Shown: piece by piece, positions 15,825 through 23,237 of the stretch
Position numbering within the stretch: position 1 is the stretch's first letter
How the letters are laid out: each line of letters begins with the position of its first letter
Source: an uncultured Prevotella sp.
GTDB taxonomy: Bacteria; Bacteroidota; Bacteroidia; Bacteroidales; Bacteroidaceae
DNA: 26,099 nt
Assembly (NCBI GenBank): GCA_900770845.1
Contig: CAAGLS010000117.1
Location: 1 to 26,099, forward strand
Direction: 5' to 3'
Notes under the pieces: generated by a model
The model's database searches: none
What the model was told of the DNA's origin: nothing
What the model saw: only the letters and a program-made list of their open reading frames with translations
Made by a program: the position numbers and the translations under genes

Positions 15825-16418
15825 TCAGATGTCGCTGATGTCGACGTAGCCATGCATCACGGCATAGATGGTGAGGGCACTCACGCTGCGCACGCCCAAC
15901 TTGGCCATGATGTTCTTGCGGTGCGAGATTACCGTAGTGATGCTGATGTTGAGTTGCTCGGCAATCTCCTTGTTGATGTAGCCGCGCACGATGAGCGAGA
16001 GCACCTCTATCTCACGGTCGCTCAAGAGCTTGGGCCTTGCCACGGGGGGAAGATTGCGGCCATGGGCGTGGGCATGCTGCACAAGGGCGAGAAACTGCCT
16101 CACGAGGGTTTCCTCTTCCTGGTTGGCGCAGATGTTGTGGAAGCCGTTGAGCCATGTCGACGGGTCGTTCTGTGTGGTCAGCACGATGGTTTTCATCCTA
16201 TGCTGGTTGAAGAATGTCATATTGGAAACCACAATCTCCTGGGCCGCGAAGAAATGGACATACTGCTCGGGATTCTTGGCCAAGAGCTGGCTCATGGTGC
16301 TGAACGTGTCCACCTGGAGAATGGGCATCACCTCCTCAAGAATCTGACGCAAGCCTATGGTGGAAAGGGTGTTGCCGAGAATGACGGCACATTTGGGTTG
16401 CATATTGTTTTCTGTCAT
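15825..16418 (-). CDS. LuxR-type (NarL/FixJ-class HTH) transcriptional regulator with a degenerate receiver-like domain
   Basis: 197 aa from ATG 16418. ATG 16403 (MQPKCAVILG) is an alternative, and the frame upstream of 16418 runs into the PLD gene and is not used. The C-terminal 60 residues are a clear LuxR-type helix-turn-helix: LSDREIEVLSLIVRGYINKEIAEQLNISITTVISHRKNIMAKLGV. The N-terminal 120 residues have the spacing of a receiver domain (AVILGNTLSTIGLRQIL; KTIVLTTQND), but the strand expected to end in the phosphoacceptor aspartate reads YVHFFAAQEIVV, so phosphorylation control is doubtful. No histidine kinase is adjacent. It lies 17 bp downstream of the PLD-family gene on the same strand, which suggests co-transcription. 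Confidence 0.85.
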   Translation of the reverse strand: MTENNMQPKCAVILGNTLSTIGLRQILEEVMPILQVDTFSTMSQLLAKNPEQYVHFFAAQEIVVSNMTFFNQHRMKTIVLTTQNDPSTWLNGFHNICANQEEETLVRQFLALVQHAHAHGRNLPPVARPKLLSDREIEVLSLIVRGYINKEIAEQLNISITTVISHRKNIMAKLGVRSVSALTIYAVMHGYVDISDI

Positions 16419-16435
16419 TTTCTTAAAGATAACGA

Positions 16436-17746
16436 TTAAAGGAACGGGGCCAACCGCTTGCCCAACCATCCGCGAAACTTCTGCCAGGGTGTGCGCCACT
16501 CGTCCCACCGCTCCTCTGTCATCAGCCAGCAGTCTTTCTTTTCCCGCTCGAAAAGCAGGTCCAGCTCACGGGTCGTGCAGGGGTCCACGATGACCAAGTT
16601 TTCCTCATAGTCGAAGTTGAGCGAGCGGGCATTGAGATTGGCCGAACCCACCGTGCAGAACTGTCCGTCCACCATGATGATTTTGGTGTGATGGAACCCC
16701 GGGGTATACATATAGATGTTGCAGCCAGCTTTCATGAGCTTGTGGGCATTGTAGAACCCACAATCGGGCGTGAGGGGGATGTCGCTTCGCGTGGAGAGCA
16801 TGATGTCAACCTTCACTCCCCGCTTCACCGCCCGCTTCAGGGCATGCATGATGGTGCGGTTGAGCGTGAAGTAGGGATTGATGATTTTAATGGAGTCGCG
16901 TGCGTCGTTGATGGCATCGGTATAGAACTCACGGATGATTTCATTGGAGACGTGAGGCTCACGGTTGACCACTCCCACCATCTTCTTGTAGCGGGTGGCG
17001 GTGGTGTCGGGCTTCAGCCCGTGGAAATAGTCGGCAGGACGCCAGCCGCGGTAGTATTTCGCGCCATGCACGTTTTGTCCCGATACTTTGTTCCAGATTC
17101 TCAGGAAGATGGCCTGCAGTTTGTTCACCTCAGTGCCGTCAATGCGGCAGTGCATGTCGTTCCACGAACCCACCTGGGCTGTACCTTTTATATAATAGTC
17201 GGCCACATTCATTCCACCCGTGTAGGCTATCTGCCCGTCGATGACCACGATCTTGCGATGGTCGCGGGAGAAGACATGGTTGACCCACGGAAAGGTGATG
17301 GGGTCGAACTTGAATATCTCAATGCCCTCGGCGCGGATGGAATCCAAATGCGCCCGCTTCAACGGTTGGTTGTTGGACATGTTGCCGAAAGCGTCAAACA
17401 AAGCCCTCACCTCAACCCCCTCCTTGGCTTTCTGGCCGAGGAGGACAAAGAGCTGGCGGGCGATGGAGTCGTTGCGGAAATTGAAGTATTCAAGATGTAT
17501 GCTGCTCTTGGCCTGACGGATGGCGGCAAACATGTCGTCGAACTTCTCCTGGCCCGTCATCAACAAGACGACGGAATTGTCATGAGAGAACTTCACACCG
17601 TGTTGCCGCAACTGACCGACGAGCATAGAATCAGCCCGCTGCGAACCAGTGTTCACAGCCGAACTGTCGTGTCGCTGAGCCCTCACAGGCTGAAGAAGAC
17701 ACAAAAAAAGAAATAAGAGAAGAGAATTCTTTATTCTGAAAATCAT
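16436..17746 (-). CDS. Exported PLD-superfamily protein, cardiolipin synthase-like
   Basis: 436 aa with two complete HKD motifs: DHRKIVVIDG (His163, Lys165, Asp170) followed by GGMNVADYY, and HHTKIIMVDG (His353, Lys355, Asp360) followed by GSANLNARSLNFDYEEN. Cardiolipin synthases of this family join two phosphatidylglycerol molecules. The middle part, SWNDMHCRIDGTEVNKLQAIFLRIW, also fits cardiolipin synthases. Instead of the two N-terminal membrane helices of classical ClsA, it begins with a single hydrophobic stretch ending in VRAQ, which looks like a cleavable signal peptide. This would put the enzyme in the periplasm. A general phospholipase D is the alternative. It follows kdsD after 10 bp. 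Confidence 0.85.
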   Translation of the reverse strand: MIFRIKNSLLLFLFLCLLQPVRAQRHDSSAVNTGSQRADSMLVGQLRQHGVKFSHDNSVVLLMTGQEKFDDMFAAIRQAKSSIHLEYFNFRNDSIARQLFVLLGQKAKEGVEVRALFDAFGNMSNNQPLKRAHLDSIRAEGIEIFKFDPITFPWVNHVFSRDHRKIVVIDGQIAYTGGMNVADYYIKGTAQVGSWNDMHCRIDGTEVNKLQAIFLRIWNKVSGQNVHGAKYYRGWRPADYFHGLKPDTTATRYKKMVGVVNREPHVSNEIIREFYTDAINDARDSIKIINPYFTLNRTIMHALKRAVKRGVKVDIMLSTRSDIPLTPDCGFYNAHKLMKAGCNIYMYTPGFHHTKIIMVDGQFCTVGSANLNARSLNFDYEENLVIVDPCTTRELDLLFEREKKDCWLMTEERWDEWRTPWQKFRGWLGKRLAPFL

Positions 17747-17756
17747 TCTGTTGGTT

Positions 17757-18734
17757 TTACATTAACGAAGCCGCGTAGCTGTCGACAATGCCGAGAAGAT
17801 GATTCTCGCTATCGGTGACGAGCACCGAATGGATTTTATGCCGGTGCATGATTTTCTGCACTTCGGTAATCTTCGTCTTGGGCAACACCGTCTTGGGCTC
17901 ACGGGTCATAATGTCGGCCACCGTATGGTCGAAGAATTGTGCCTGCCAACGCTCCATGGCGCGACGGATGTCGCCATCGGTGATGAGGCCCACCACCTTG
18001 CCGTCGTCGTCGAGCGAGACACCCAGCCCCAATTTGCCCTTGCTCACGTCGATGATGGCCTTGCCCAAGTGCATGTCCTGCGGAATGATGGGCAGCTCGT
18101 TGGTGCGCATCACGTCCTCTGCCGTGGTGAGCAGTTTCCGTCCCAACTCCCCACCCGGATGAAACTGGGCGAAGTCGCGCGGCTTGAAGTCGCGTATCTG
18201 CATCAGAGCCACCGCCAAAGCGTCGCCCATGGCCAAGGCAGCTGTGGTGGAACTGGTTGGAGCGAGATTGAGCGGACACGCCTCGTGGCTCACCCACACC
18301 TTGATGTGGCAGGTGGAATATTTGGCCAACAGCGAGTTGGGGTTGCTGGTCATGGCAATGATGGGGATATGCATGTGCAGCACCATGGGAATGAAGCGCA
18401 ACAGCTCGTCGGTCTGGCCCGAATTGCTGAGGGCCAGCACCACGTCGTCGGCTGTCATCACGCCCAAGTCGCCATGGTAGACATCCAACGGGTTGATGAA
18501 GAAGGCTGGGGTCCCGGTCGACGACAGGGTGGCCGCTATCTTGGCTCCGATATGGCCGCTCTTCCCCACCCCCGTTACGATGATCTTGCCCTTGCAATGG
18601 AACATCATCGTGACGGCCTTCTCAAAGTTGTCGTCTATCTGCGGTATGAGATTCCTCACCGCCTCAGCCTCGTCGGTGAGGCACCTAACGGCGTATTCCT
18701 TGGCCTTGTTCAGCCTTTCAAGATGGGATGTCAT
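17757..18734 (-). CDS. kdsD: D-arabinose 5-phosphate isomerase (KpsF/GutQ family)
   Basis: Converts ribulose 5-phosphate to arabinose 5-phosphate, the sugar used by the adjacent KdsA, in KDO synthesis. I start it at ATG 18734 (325 aa). TTG 18746, which overlaps the kdsA stop (TTGA), is an alternative. The sugar-isomerase (SIS) domain lies at about residues 40-190, with GKIIVTGVGKSGHIGAKIA, LSSTGTPAFFINPLDVYHGDLG and ALSNSGQTDELL. Two CBS domains follow: DVMRTNELPIIPQ...GLITDGDIRRAMERW at about 210-265 and DIMTREPKTVLPKTKI...HSVLVTDSENHLLGIVDSY to the end. The kdsA-kdsD coupling makes the physiological role convincing. Confidence 0.93.
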   Translation of the reverse strand: MTSHLERLNKAKEYAVRCLTDEAEAVRNLIPQIDDNFEKAVTMMFHCKGKIIVTGVGKSGHIGAKIAATLSSTGTPAFFINPLDVYHGDLGVMTADDVVLALSNSGQTDELLRFIPMVLHMHIPIIAMTSNPNSLLAKYSTCHIKVWVSHEACPLNLAPTSSTTAALAMGDALAVALMQIRDFKPRDFAQFHPGGELGRKLLTTAEDVMRTNELPIIPQDMHLGKAIIDVSKGKLGLGVSLDDDGKVVGLITDGDIRRAMERWQAQFFDHTVADIMTREPKTVLPKTKITEVQKIMHRHKIHSVLVTDSENHLLGIVDSYAASLM

Positions 18735-18742
18735 ATTGCGGG

Positions 18743-19510
18743 TCAATCTTTTTTGAGCAATTTTTCTATCAGCGGTTCCAGTTTGTCGAGTTCAAGCATG
18801 TTGGCGGCATCGCTCAAGCCTCTGTCGGGGTCGGGATGCACCTCGAAGAACCAACCAGTGGCTCCAAAGGCTTTGGCGGCCATTGCCATCTGAGGCACAT
18901 AGCGGCGGTCGCCCACGGTCTTGCCGTCTCCGGCCGAAGGACGCTGCACACTGTGGGTGCAGTCCATAATCACAGTGGAGACAATCTTCTTCATCTCGGG
19001 GATGTTGCGGAAATCCACCACCAAATTGTTGTAGCCGAAGCAACTGCCCCGTTCGGTGAGCCAAACCTCTCGCGCGCCGCCATCGAGGGCTTTCTCCACT
19101 GGATAGCGCATGTCGCTGCCCGAGAGGAACTGGGCTTTCTTGATGTTGACTGTCTTTCCCGTCTTGGCGGCAGCGAGCAACAGGTCAGTCTGGCGGCAGA
19201 GGAAGGCAGGAATCTGGATGACATCGCACACCTGCCCCACGGGCTGGGCCTGCCAACTCTCATGGATGTCGGTGGTGATACGCAGTCCATACTTGTCCTT
19301 CACGTCACTCAACATCTGCAGTCCCTTGTCGATGCCAGGGCCACGGAAGGAATGAATGGAGGTGCGGTTGGCTTTGTCAAAAGATGCCTTGAAGATGATG
19401 TCAATGCCCAAACGGCCATTGATTTCCACCAACTTCTGTGCTACGCAGTCAAGAAGCTGTGCAGATTCGATGACGCAGGGACCGGCGATAAATACGTTAT
19501 GTTCCATCAT
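18743..19510 (-). CDS. kdsA: 3-deoxy-8-phosphooctulonate synthase (KDO-8-phosphate synthase)
   Basis: Condenses arabinose 5-phosphate with phosphoenolpyruvate, the first committed step to the KDO of lipopolysaccharide. It is 255 aa and starts with two adjacent ATGs (19510 and 19507). Motifs are FIAGPCVIES at the start, FKASFDKANRTSIHSFRGPG, TDIHESWQAQPVGQVCDVIQIPAFLCRQTDLL, KKAQFLSGSDM, and DCTHSVQRP. Cys12 in AGPC identifies the metal-dependent class; metal-independent enzymes have asparagine there. It is coupled to kdsD downstream and has its own promoter upstream, so both precursor-supply steps of KDO are made together. Confidence 0.96.
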   Translation of the reverse strand: MMEHNVFIAGPCVIESAQLLDCVAQKLVEINGRLGIDIIFKASFDKANRTSIHSFRGPGIDKGLQMLSDVKDKYGLRITTDIHESWQAQPVGQVCDVIQIPAFLCRQTDLLLAAAKTGKTVNIKKAQFLSGSDMRYPVEKALDGGAREVWLTERGSCFGYNNLVVDFRNIPEMKKIVSTVIMDCTHSVQRPSAGDGKTVGDRRYVPQMAMAAKAFGATGWFFEVHPDPDRGLSDAANMLELDKLEPLIEKLLKKD

Positions 19511-19529
19511 GCTGTGATTTCTTGTCCTG

Positions 19530-19560
19530 CAAAGGTAAGTAAAAACAGATAAGAAGCCAA
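19530..19560 (-). promoter_or_regulatory. Promoter of the kdsA-kdsD operon
   Basis: On the minus strand a TTG lies at 19560-19558, followed by a 20-bp spacer and the -7 box TACCTTTG at 19537-19530. Transcription would start near 19523, only about a dozen bases before ATG 19510, a short leader. Confidence 0.72.
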
Positions 19561-19602
19561 CAATTTAACAATTATTTAAATGATTATTCCCCTTCGTTAC
19601 TG

Positions 19603-19801
19603 TTAAGGCTGGTTCTATAAATTAGGTCGAGTCGTATTATGCAAGATATAGGGATTCAAAACGTAAGTTGAAGAGGGCGTGTAGCGGGCTATACGACCGA
19701 TGAGACTTGACGTTTTGAGACCGACAGATGCAGAAGACGACCGAAACGACAACTGCTCTTTATCGATTATTCTATCAGCCTAATTTATAGAGAATGTCGG
19801 C
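19603..19801. mobile_element. MITE-like non-autonomous element, about 199 bp
   Basis: The left end after TTAA is GGCTGGTTCTATAAATTAGG (19607-19626). An inverted and imperfect right end starts CCTAATTTATAG at 19779. The inner core at 19697-19746 is 98 percent identical to bases 1-50 of this window, whose own right end is a better match to the left terminal repeat. Inner inverted pairs are GTCGTAT (19631-19637) with ATACGAC (19691-19697), and CAAAACGT (19657-19664) with ACGTTTTG (19710-19717), so a transcript could fold. There is no open frame of note. It sits upstream of kdsA without disturbing a gene. Confidence 0.7.
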
Positions 19802-19822
19802 TTTCAAAAGAAATATAGATTT

Positions 19823-19880
19823 CAAGGAATTATTCGAATTGCTCGAATTTGTATTCGATTCATTCGTTTCACTCGTTGAA
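19823..19880. repeat. Degenerate ATTCG-rich short repeat tract
   Basis: TCG triplets embedded in ATTCGAATT-like contexts recur at 19834, 19843, 19855, 19864 and 19873, spaced 9 or 12 bp apart. It lies immediately right of the MITE-like element. The flanking bases to 19990 hold no gene I can support. Confidence 0.4.
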
Positions 19881-19997
19881 AATAATAATGATTAAGGATA
19901 TGAGCGAGGGTGATGGTCAGCAATTCGCTGAATGCTTACCCCCATCATTCACAATAGGAGCTGTGGGGGAATGCCCAACCCAACCCTTACTAATGTT

Positions 19998-20085
19998 CCG
20001 TGGCAGTTGCCACGATAAATCGAGGTAGTTGGCGCGATATATCGTGACAATTGGCTCGATAAACCGTGACAGTTGCCACGGAAGA
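19998..20085. repeat. Four tandem 22-bp units with interleaved dyads every 11 bp
   Basis: The units start at 19998, 20020, 20042 and 20064, and each resembles yCGTGrCArTTGsC followed by wCGATAwA. Unit 1 contains the palindrome CGTGGCA-GT-TGCCACG, and unit junctions contain CGATAwATCG (perfect CGATATATCG at 20035-20044). Dyad centres fall at 20006.5 and then every 11 bp to 20072.5. The whole block is also one imperfect inverted repeat centred at 20039.5, with 31 of 42 positions matching between the arms. There are no unique spacers, so it is not a CRISPR array. It lies between the HAD-gene terminator and the MITE-like element. Confidence 0.82.
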
Positions 20086-20139
20086 GGGATAAGTCTTGCC
20101 CGAATGTTTAGAAGATGGACAACGGTTTCACCAGAAACC

Positions 20140-20185
20140 ATGAAACAAAAGCCGCGGAGAGCTGAATGTCAACTCTCCGCGGCTT
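20140..20185 (-). terminator. Terminator of the exopolysaccharide operon
   Basis: GCCGCGGAGAG (20151-20161) and CTCTCCGCGGC (20173-20183) form a perfect 11-bp GC-rich stem, extended by two A-T pairs, with an 11-base loop. On the minus strand TTTTGTTTCA follows. It ends transcription after the HAD phosphatase gene. Confidence 0.9.
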
Positions 20186-20205
20186 GTACGGTATAAGGGT
20201 GGGAA

Positions 20206-20634
20206 TCATAAATTCCACCAATGCTTCTTCTTGGGTGTCTCATCAGAAGATGTCCGACCCATGCTGCTGCGTATGATTTGCCGGTAAGACTTGTGCTCGG
20301 TAATCATCTGATAGATCTCGCCCCAGTCGGGAAGGCCACCCACCATGCAGTCGTCGATGAAGACATCGGCCTTGATCTTGCGGCTGAACACTTGGTTCTT
20401 AGTGGTGTCCTCCTCGGGGAAGTCCTTGTTGATGGCCCAGAACTCCACTCCGCGCTCCCTGCACCATTCCACAGCCTCATTGAGCAGGCGGCCCTCTCGA
20501 ACCGTCCACAGGATGAGCTGGTGGCGGTCCTTGATGAGCTGGCGCAGAGTCTGGGTGGCAAAGGGAAGCTCGCGCCCAATCTCGGGATAGCGGTGTTCCA
20601 CGATGGTTCCGTCAAAATCTACAGCTATCTTCAT
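20206..20634 (-). CDS. Small capless HAD-superfamily phosphatase
   Basis: 142 aa from ATG 20634, which has GGAG at a good distance upstream. A TTG nine bases earlier is less likely. HAD motif I is VDFDGTIVEH near the N-terminus (nucleophile and general-acid aspartates), motif II is ILWTVREG (Thr), and motif IV is ADVFIDDCMVGG. Only about 40 residues separate motif I from motif II, so there is no cap domain. It resembles uncharacterised Bacteroidetes hydrolases (BT0820-like), whose substrate I do not know. It starts 15 bp after the tyrosine-kinase gene and is last in the operon, which makes a sugar phosphate or phosphoprotein substrate tempting but unproven. The C-terminal tail is basic (PKKKHWWNL). 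Confidence 0.8.
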   Translation of the reverse strand: MKIAVDFDGTIVEHRYPEIGRELPFATQTLRQLIKDRHQLILWTVREGRLLNEAVEWCRERGVEFWAINKDFPEEDTTKNQVFSRKIKADVFIDDCMVGGLPDWGEIYQMITEHKSYRQIIRSSMGRTSSDETPKKKHWWNL

Positions 20635-20649
20635 GCTCGTCAATCTCCA

Positions 20650-23202
20650 TTAGTGCTTGAACGAGTTGTCGTTCTTGTTGCCATAGTGGCTGTTGGTGTA
20701 GGAGCCGTAGCCATGGCCATAGTTGGAGGCGTAGTGGCCGTATGTGCCACCATAGCGGCCATAGCGGCCGTAGCCGTAGGAACCGCCGTAGCGGGCGTAG
20801 CGGCCATACTTGCCATACTTGCCGTAGCCATAATAATAGCCATACTTCTTCTTAGAGAGGTCGATGCCGTTGATGGCAATGCACATGTTGGGCAACTTCT
20901 TCTCGGCTGAGAGGGAATTGATGAGGCCAAAGCTCTCCTTGGCCGTATAGTCGGCACGGCAAAGCACCACAGAGACATCGACCACACGTCCTATCTGCAA
21001 AGTATCCGTCACCAGGCCTACAGGGGCGGTATCGATGAGAATGTAGTCGTAGTCCTCACGCAGGATGGTAAAAATCTTGTCGAGCGAGGGATAGGTGAGC
21101 AACTCGGCGGGGTTGGGAGGCACGGGGCCGGCCATGAGCAGCTCAAGGTTGTTGTTGACCCCAGAGGGTACAATCTGCTCCCTTATGTCCTGTCGTGTGG
21201 GGTTTTCGAGGGTGAGGAGGTTGGTGATGCCATGGCGGCGGTCGTCAATCTCGAAGAGCTCGGCCAAGCGCGGCTTGCGGATGTCGAGACCCACGAGGGC
21301 CACTTTCTTGCCCAACAGGGCGAAGCTGACGGCAAGGTTGGCGGCGGTGAAGGTCTTGCCCTCGCCCGAGATGGAAGAGGTGAAGAGAATCACCTTCTGG
21401 CCATTGCGCAGCATGAACTGCAGGTTGGTACGCATGGAGCGGAATATCTCCTCCATGGCATTGTTGGTGTTCTCGTGCACCACGATGTCGGCCTTGGTCT
21501 TGGCGGCCTCCGTGGCCACGGCGATGTCGGCGATGATGGGCAGCGAGGTGAGCCGCTCCACGTCATTGTGGCCCTCGATGCGATAGCGGAAGAACTGTAG
21601 GACGATGAGTATCAGGGCGGGGATGGCCAGACCGAGAATCAAGGCAACCAGCATGATGAGGCTGCTCTTGGGGCTGATCTTGCCATTCACCTCGGGCATG
21701 TCGATGAGCTTTCCCTTGTTGGCCGTGGCTGCAAGGGAGATGGAGTTCTCCTCGCGCTTCTGCAGCAACATCAGGTAGAGGCCCGACTTCACCTCCTGCT
21801 GGCGGCCAATTTGGCTGAGCATACGCTCCTGCTCAGGAGTCTCCTGTATCTCGTTCTGATACTTGCCTTGCTGCGAGGCCACCGAGCTGCGCTGGATTTC
21901 CATGCTGCGGCGGGCCTGGGTCATGGCGCGGCGGATGCTGTTGTTCAGGTCGTCGAGCTGAGAGGTGAGGGGCGTCACCGTGGGCGAGTTCTCCGACGCC
22001 GAGCGGAGCAGACGGTTGCGCTGCAAGACGATGTCGTTGTAGCGGTTGATGAGGGCCGTGGCGCTCTGGTCGCTCAGACCCACATTGGAGGGCAGGGTCT
22101 GGTATTTGTTGGCCGGCTGGTTCATATATTCCTGCAAGGACTGCAAGAGGTCGATCTGTGTGTTGGCGTCGGCCAGCTTCTGGTCGTAGGCGTCGGCGTT
22201 GGTCACAGCCTGACCGGCGTTGAGCTTCAGCTCAACCATGTTGTTGCGCTTCTTGTAGTTCTCAAGCTGGCTCTCGGTAGAGCCGAGCTCGGCGTTGATT
22301 TTCTCCAGGCGGCTGTTGATGAAGGCCTCTGTGTTGGTGGCCACTTCGTTCTTGTCGGCGTTGGCCTGCTGGTTGTAGGCTATGGTGAGCTGCTTCAGAT
22401 AGTCCATGGCACGCTGGGGCACCTCGTCGCTCAACGAGAGGAGCACGATGGATGTGTTCTTGTTGGTCTGCGTGGCGGTCAGCTCGGCCTCATACTTGTA
22501 GGCAGCCTGGTCGGGAGAGACGATCTGCACCTTCATCTCGCTGCCCTCGCCCATAGGAGTGGCGGTGTTGGCGGCAAAGGTGATGAATCCTGCGCGGGTG
22601 CCTATCGTCGCCGGCAGGGAGCCGAGGGTCTTGTCGAGGCTGTAAGGCCCGGAGACTGAGTTGGCCTGACCGTTGACATAATAGGTTCCCGTGACGTGGT
22701 ACTTCCCATTCTCACGCTTGATGACAAGGTTGATGGGAGCGTTGAGGGTCTCAAGATGGCCGGGGTCAACATCTACGGTGATGGGTTGGTTCTTGTAGAG
22801 GATGACATCCTTCACGCGTCCCTTCTGGGAATAGGTCACATAGAGTTTCAAATCGCGCACAGCCTGGGCTGCGATGGAGCGCGAGGAGAGGATTTCCAGC
22901 TCGTTGTCCACACCGTTGGAATTGGAAATCATTCCCAAGGTAGAGGTGTTGAGAGCCGTGTTGCGGCCGCCCATCTTGGACTGGTCGTCGTCCTTGATGA
23001 GGAGCTTTGCACTGGCACGATAGATGGGTGTCGTGTAGCGCAGATAAATGACTGCGACACCCAGACAGATGATGAGCGAAACGAGAAACCACTTCCAATT
23101 CAGGATGAGGGCGGTGTAAATCGCGGCGAAGTCTATCGACGACTTCTCCTCTTCCGCCTCTTGGACTGCTGGCGTAGCGTCAAAATTCTTGTTTTCTTCC
23201 AT
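20650..23202 (-). CDS. Wzz/Wzc-type polysaccharide co-polymerase with tyrosine autokinase (BY-kinase) domain
   Basis: 850-aa inner-membrane protein controlling export and chain length of an exopolysaccharide. A first membrane helix at about 36-54 precedes the Wzz domain (YTTPIYRASAKLLIKDDD). A long periplasmic coiled-coil region with KINAELGSTESQLENYKKRN comes next, and a second helix lies near 505-530 (SLIMLVALILGLAIPALILI). The cytoplasmic kinase has Walker A SSISGEGKTFTAANLA near 608, Walker A' ALVGLDIRKPRL, and Walker B DYILIDTAPVG near 718. The C-terminus is a Tyr/Gly-rich tail with 19 tyrosines in about the last 64 residues, far above the usual 4-7 phosphotyrosine sites. rfbA lies 35 bp upstream. 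No Wza-type outer-membrane exporter is encoded in the window. Confidence 0.93.
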   Translation of the reverse strand: MEENKNFDATPAVQEAEEEKSSIDFAAIYTALILNWKWFLVSLIICLGVAVIYLRYTTPIYRASAKLLIKDDDQSKMGGRNTALNTSTLGMISNSNGVDNELEILSSRSIAAQAVRDLKLYVTYSQKGRVKDVILYKNQPITVDVDPGHLETLNAPINLVIKRENGKYHVTGTYYVNGQANSVSGPYSLDKTLGSLPATIGTRAGFITFAANTATPMGEGSEMKVQIVSPDQAAYKYEAELTATQTNKNTSIVLLSLSDEVPQRAMDYLKQLTIAYNQQANADKNEVATNTEAFINSRLEKINAELGSTESQLENYKKRNNMVELKLNAGQAVTNADAYDQKLADANTQIDLLQSLQEYMNQPANKYQTLPSNVGLSDQSATALINRYNDIVLQRNRLLRSASENSPTVTPLTSQLDDLNNSIRRAMTQARRSMEIQRSSVASQQGKYQNEIQETPEQERMLSQIGRQQEVKSGLYLMLLQKREENSISLAATANKGKLIDMPEVNGKISPKSSLIMLVALILGLAIPALILIVLQFFRYRIEGHNDVERLTSLPIIADIAVATEAAKTKADIVVHENTNNAMEEIFRSMRTNLQFMLRNGQKVILFTSSISGEGKTFTAANLAVSFALLGKKVALVGLDIRKPRLAELFEIDDRRHGITNLLTLENPTRQDIREQIVPSGVNNNLELLMAGPVPPNPAELLTYPSLDKIFTILREDYDYILIDTAPVGLVTDTLQIGRVVDVSVVLCRADYTAKESFGLINSLSAEKKLPNMCIAINGIDLSKKKYGYYYGYGKYGKYGRYARYGGSYGYGRYGRYGGTYGHYASNYGHGYGSYTNSHYGNKNDNSFKH

Positions 23203-23237
23203 TATTTAAAAATGTTGTTGTCCTGTTATTCGTTTTA

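Noticed and set aside
19694..19747. Hammerhead-ribozyme-like core (CCGATGAG ... CGAAAC) in the MITE-like element
   Set aside because: The invariant U of CUGAUGA is a C, no clean stem II lies between the two core strands, and no GUC cleavage helix was found. It is probably chance.
19998..20085. CRISPR array
   Set aside because: The four units are directly adjacent and degenerate, with no spacers of unique sequence, and no cas genes are in the window.
19917..20141. 74-aa minus-strand reading frame with repeated WQLSRF/WQLPRN-like segments
   Set aside because: The repetition comes from the 22-bp palindromic array at 19998-20085. There is no ribosome-binding site or protein-like composition outside it, and the frame runs close to the operon terminator.
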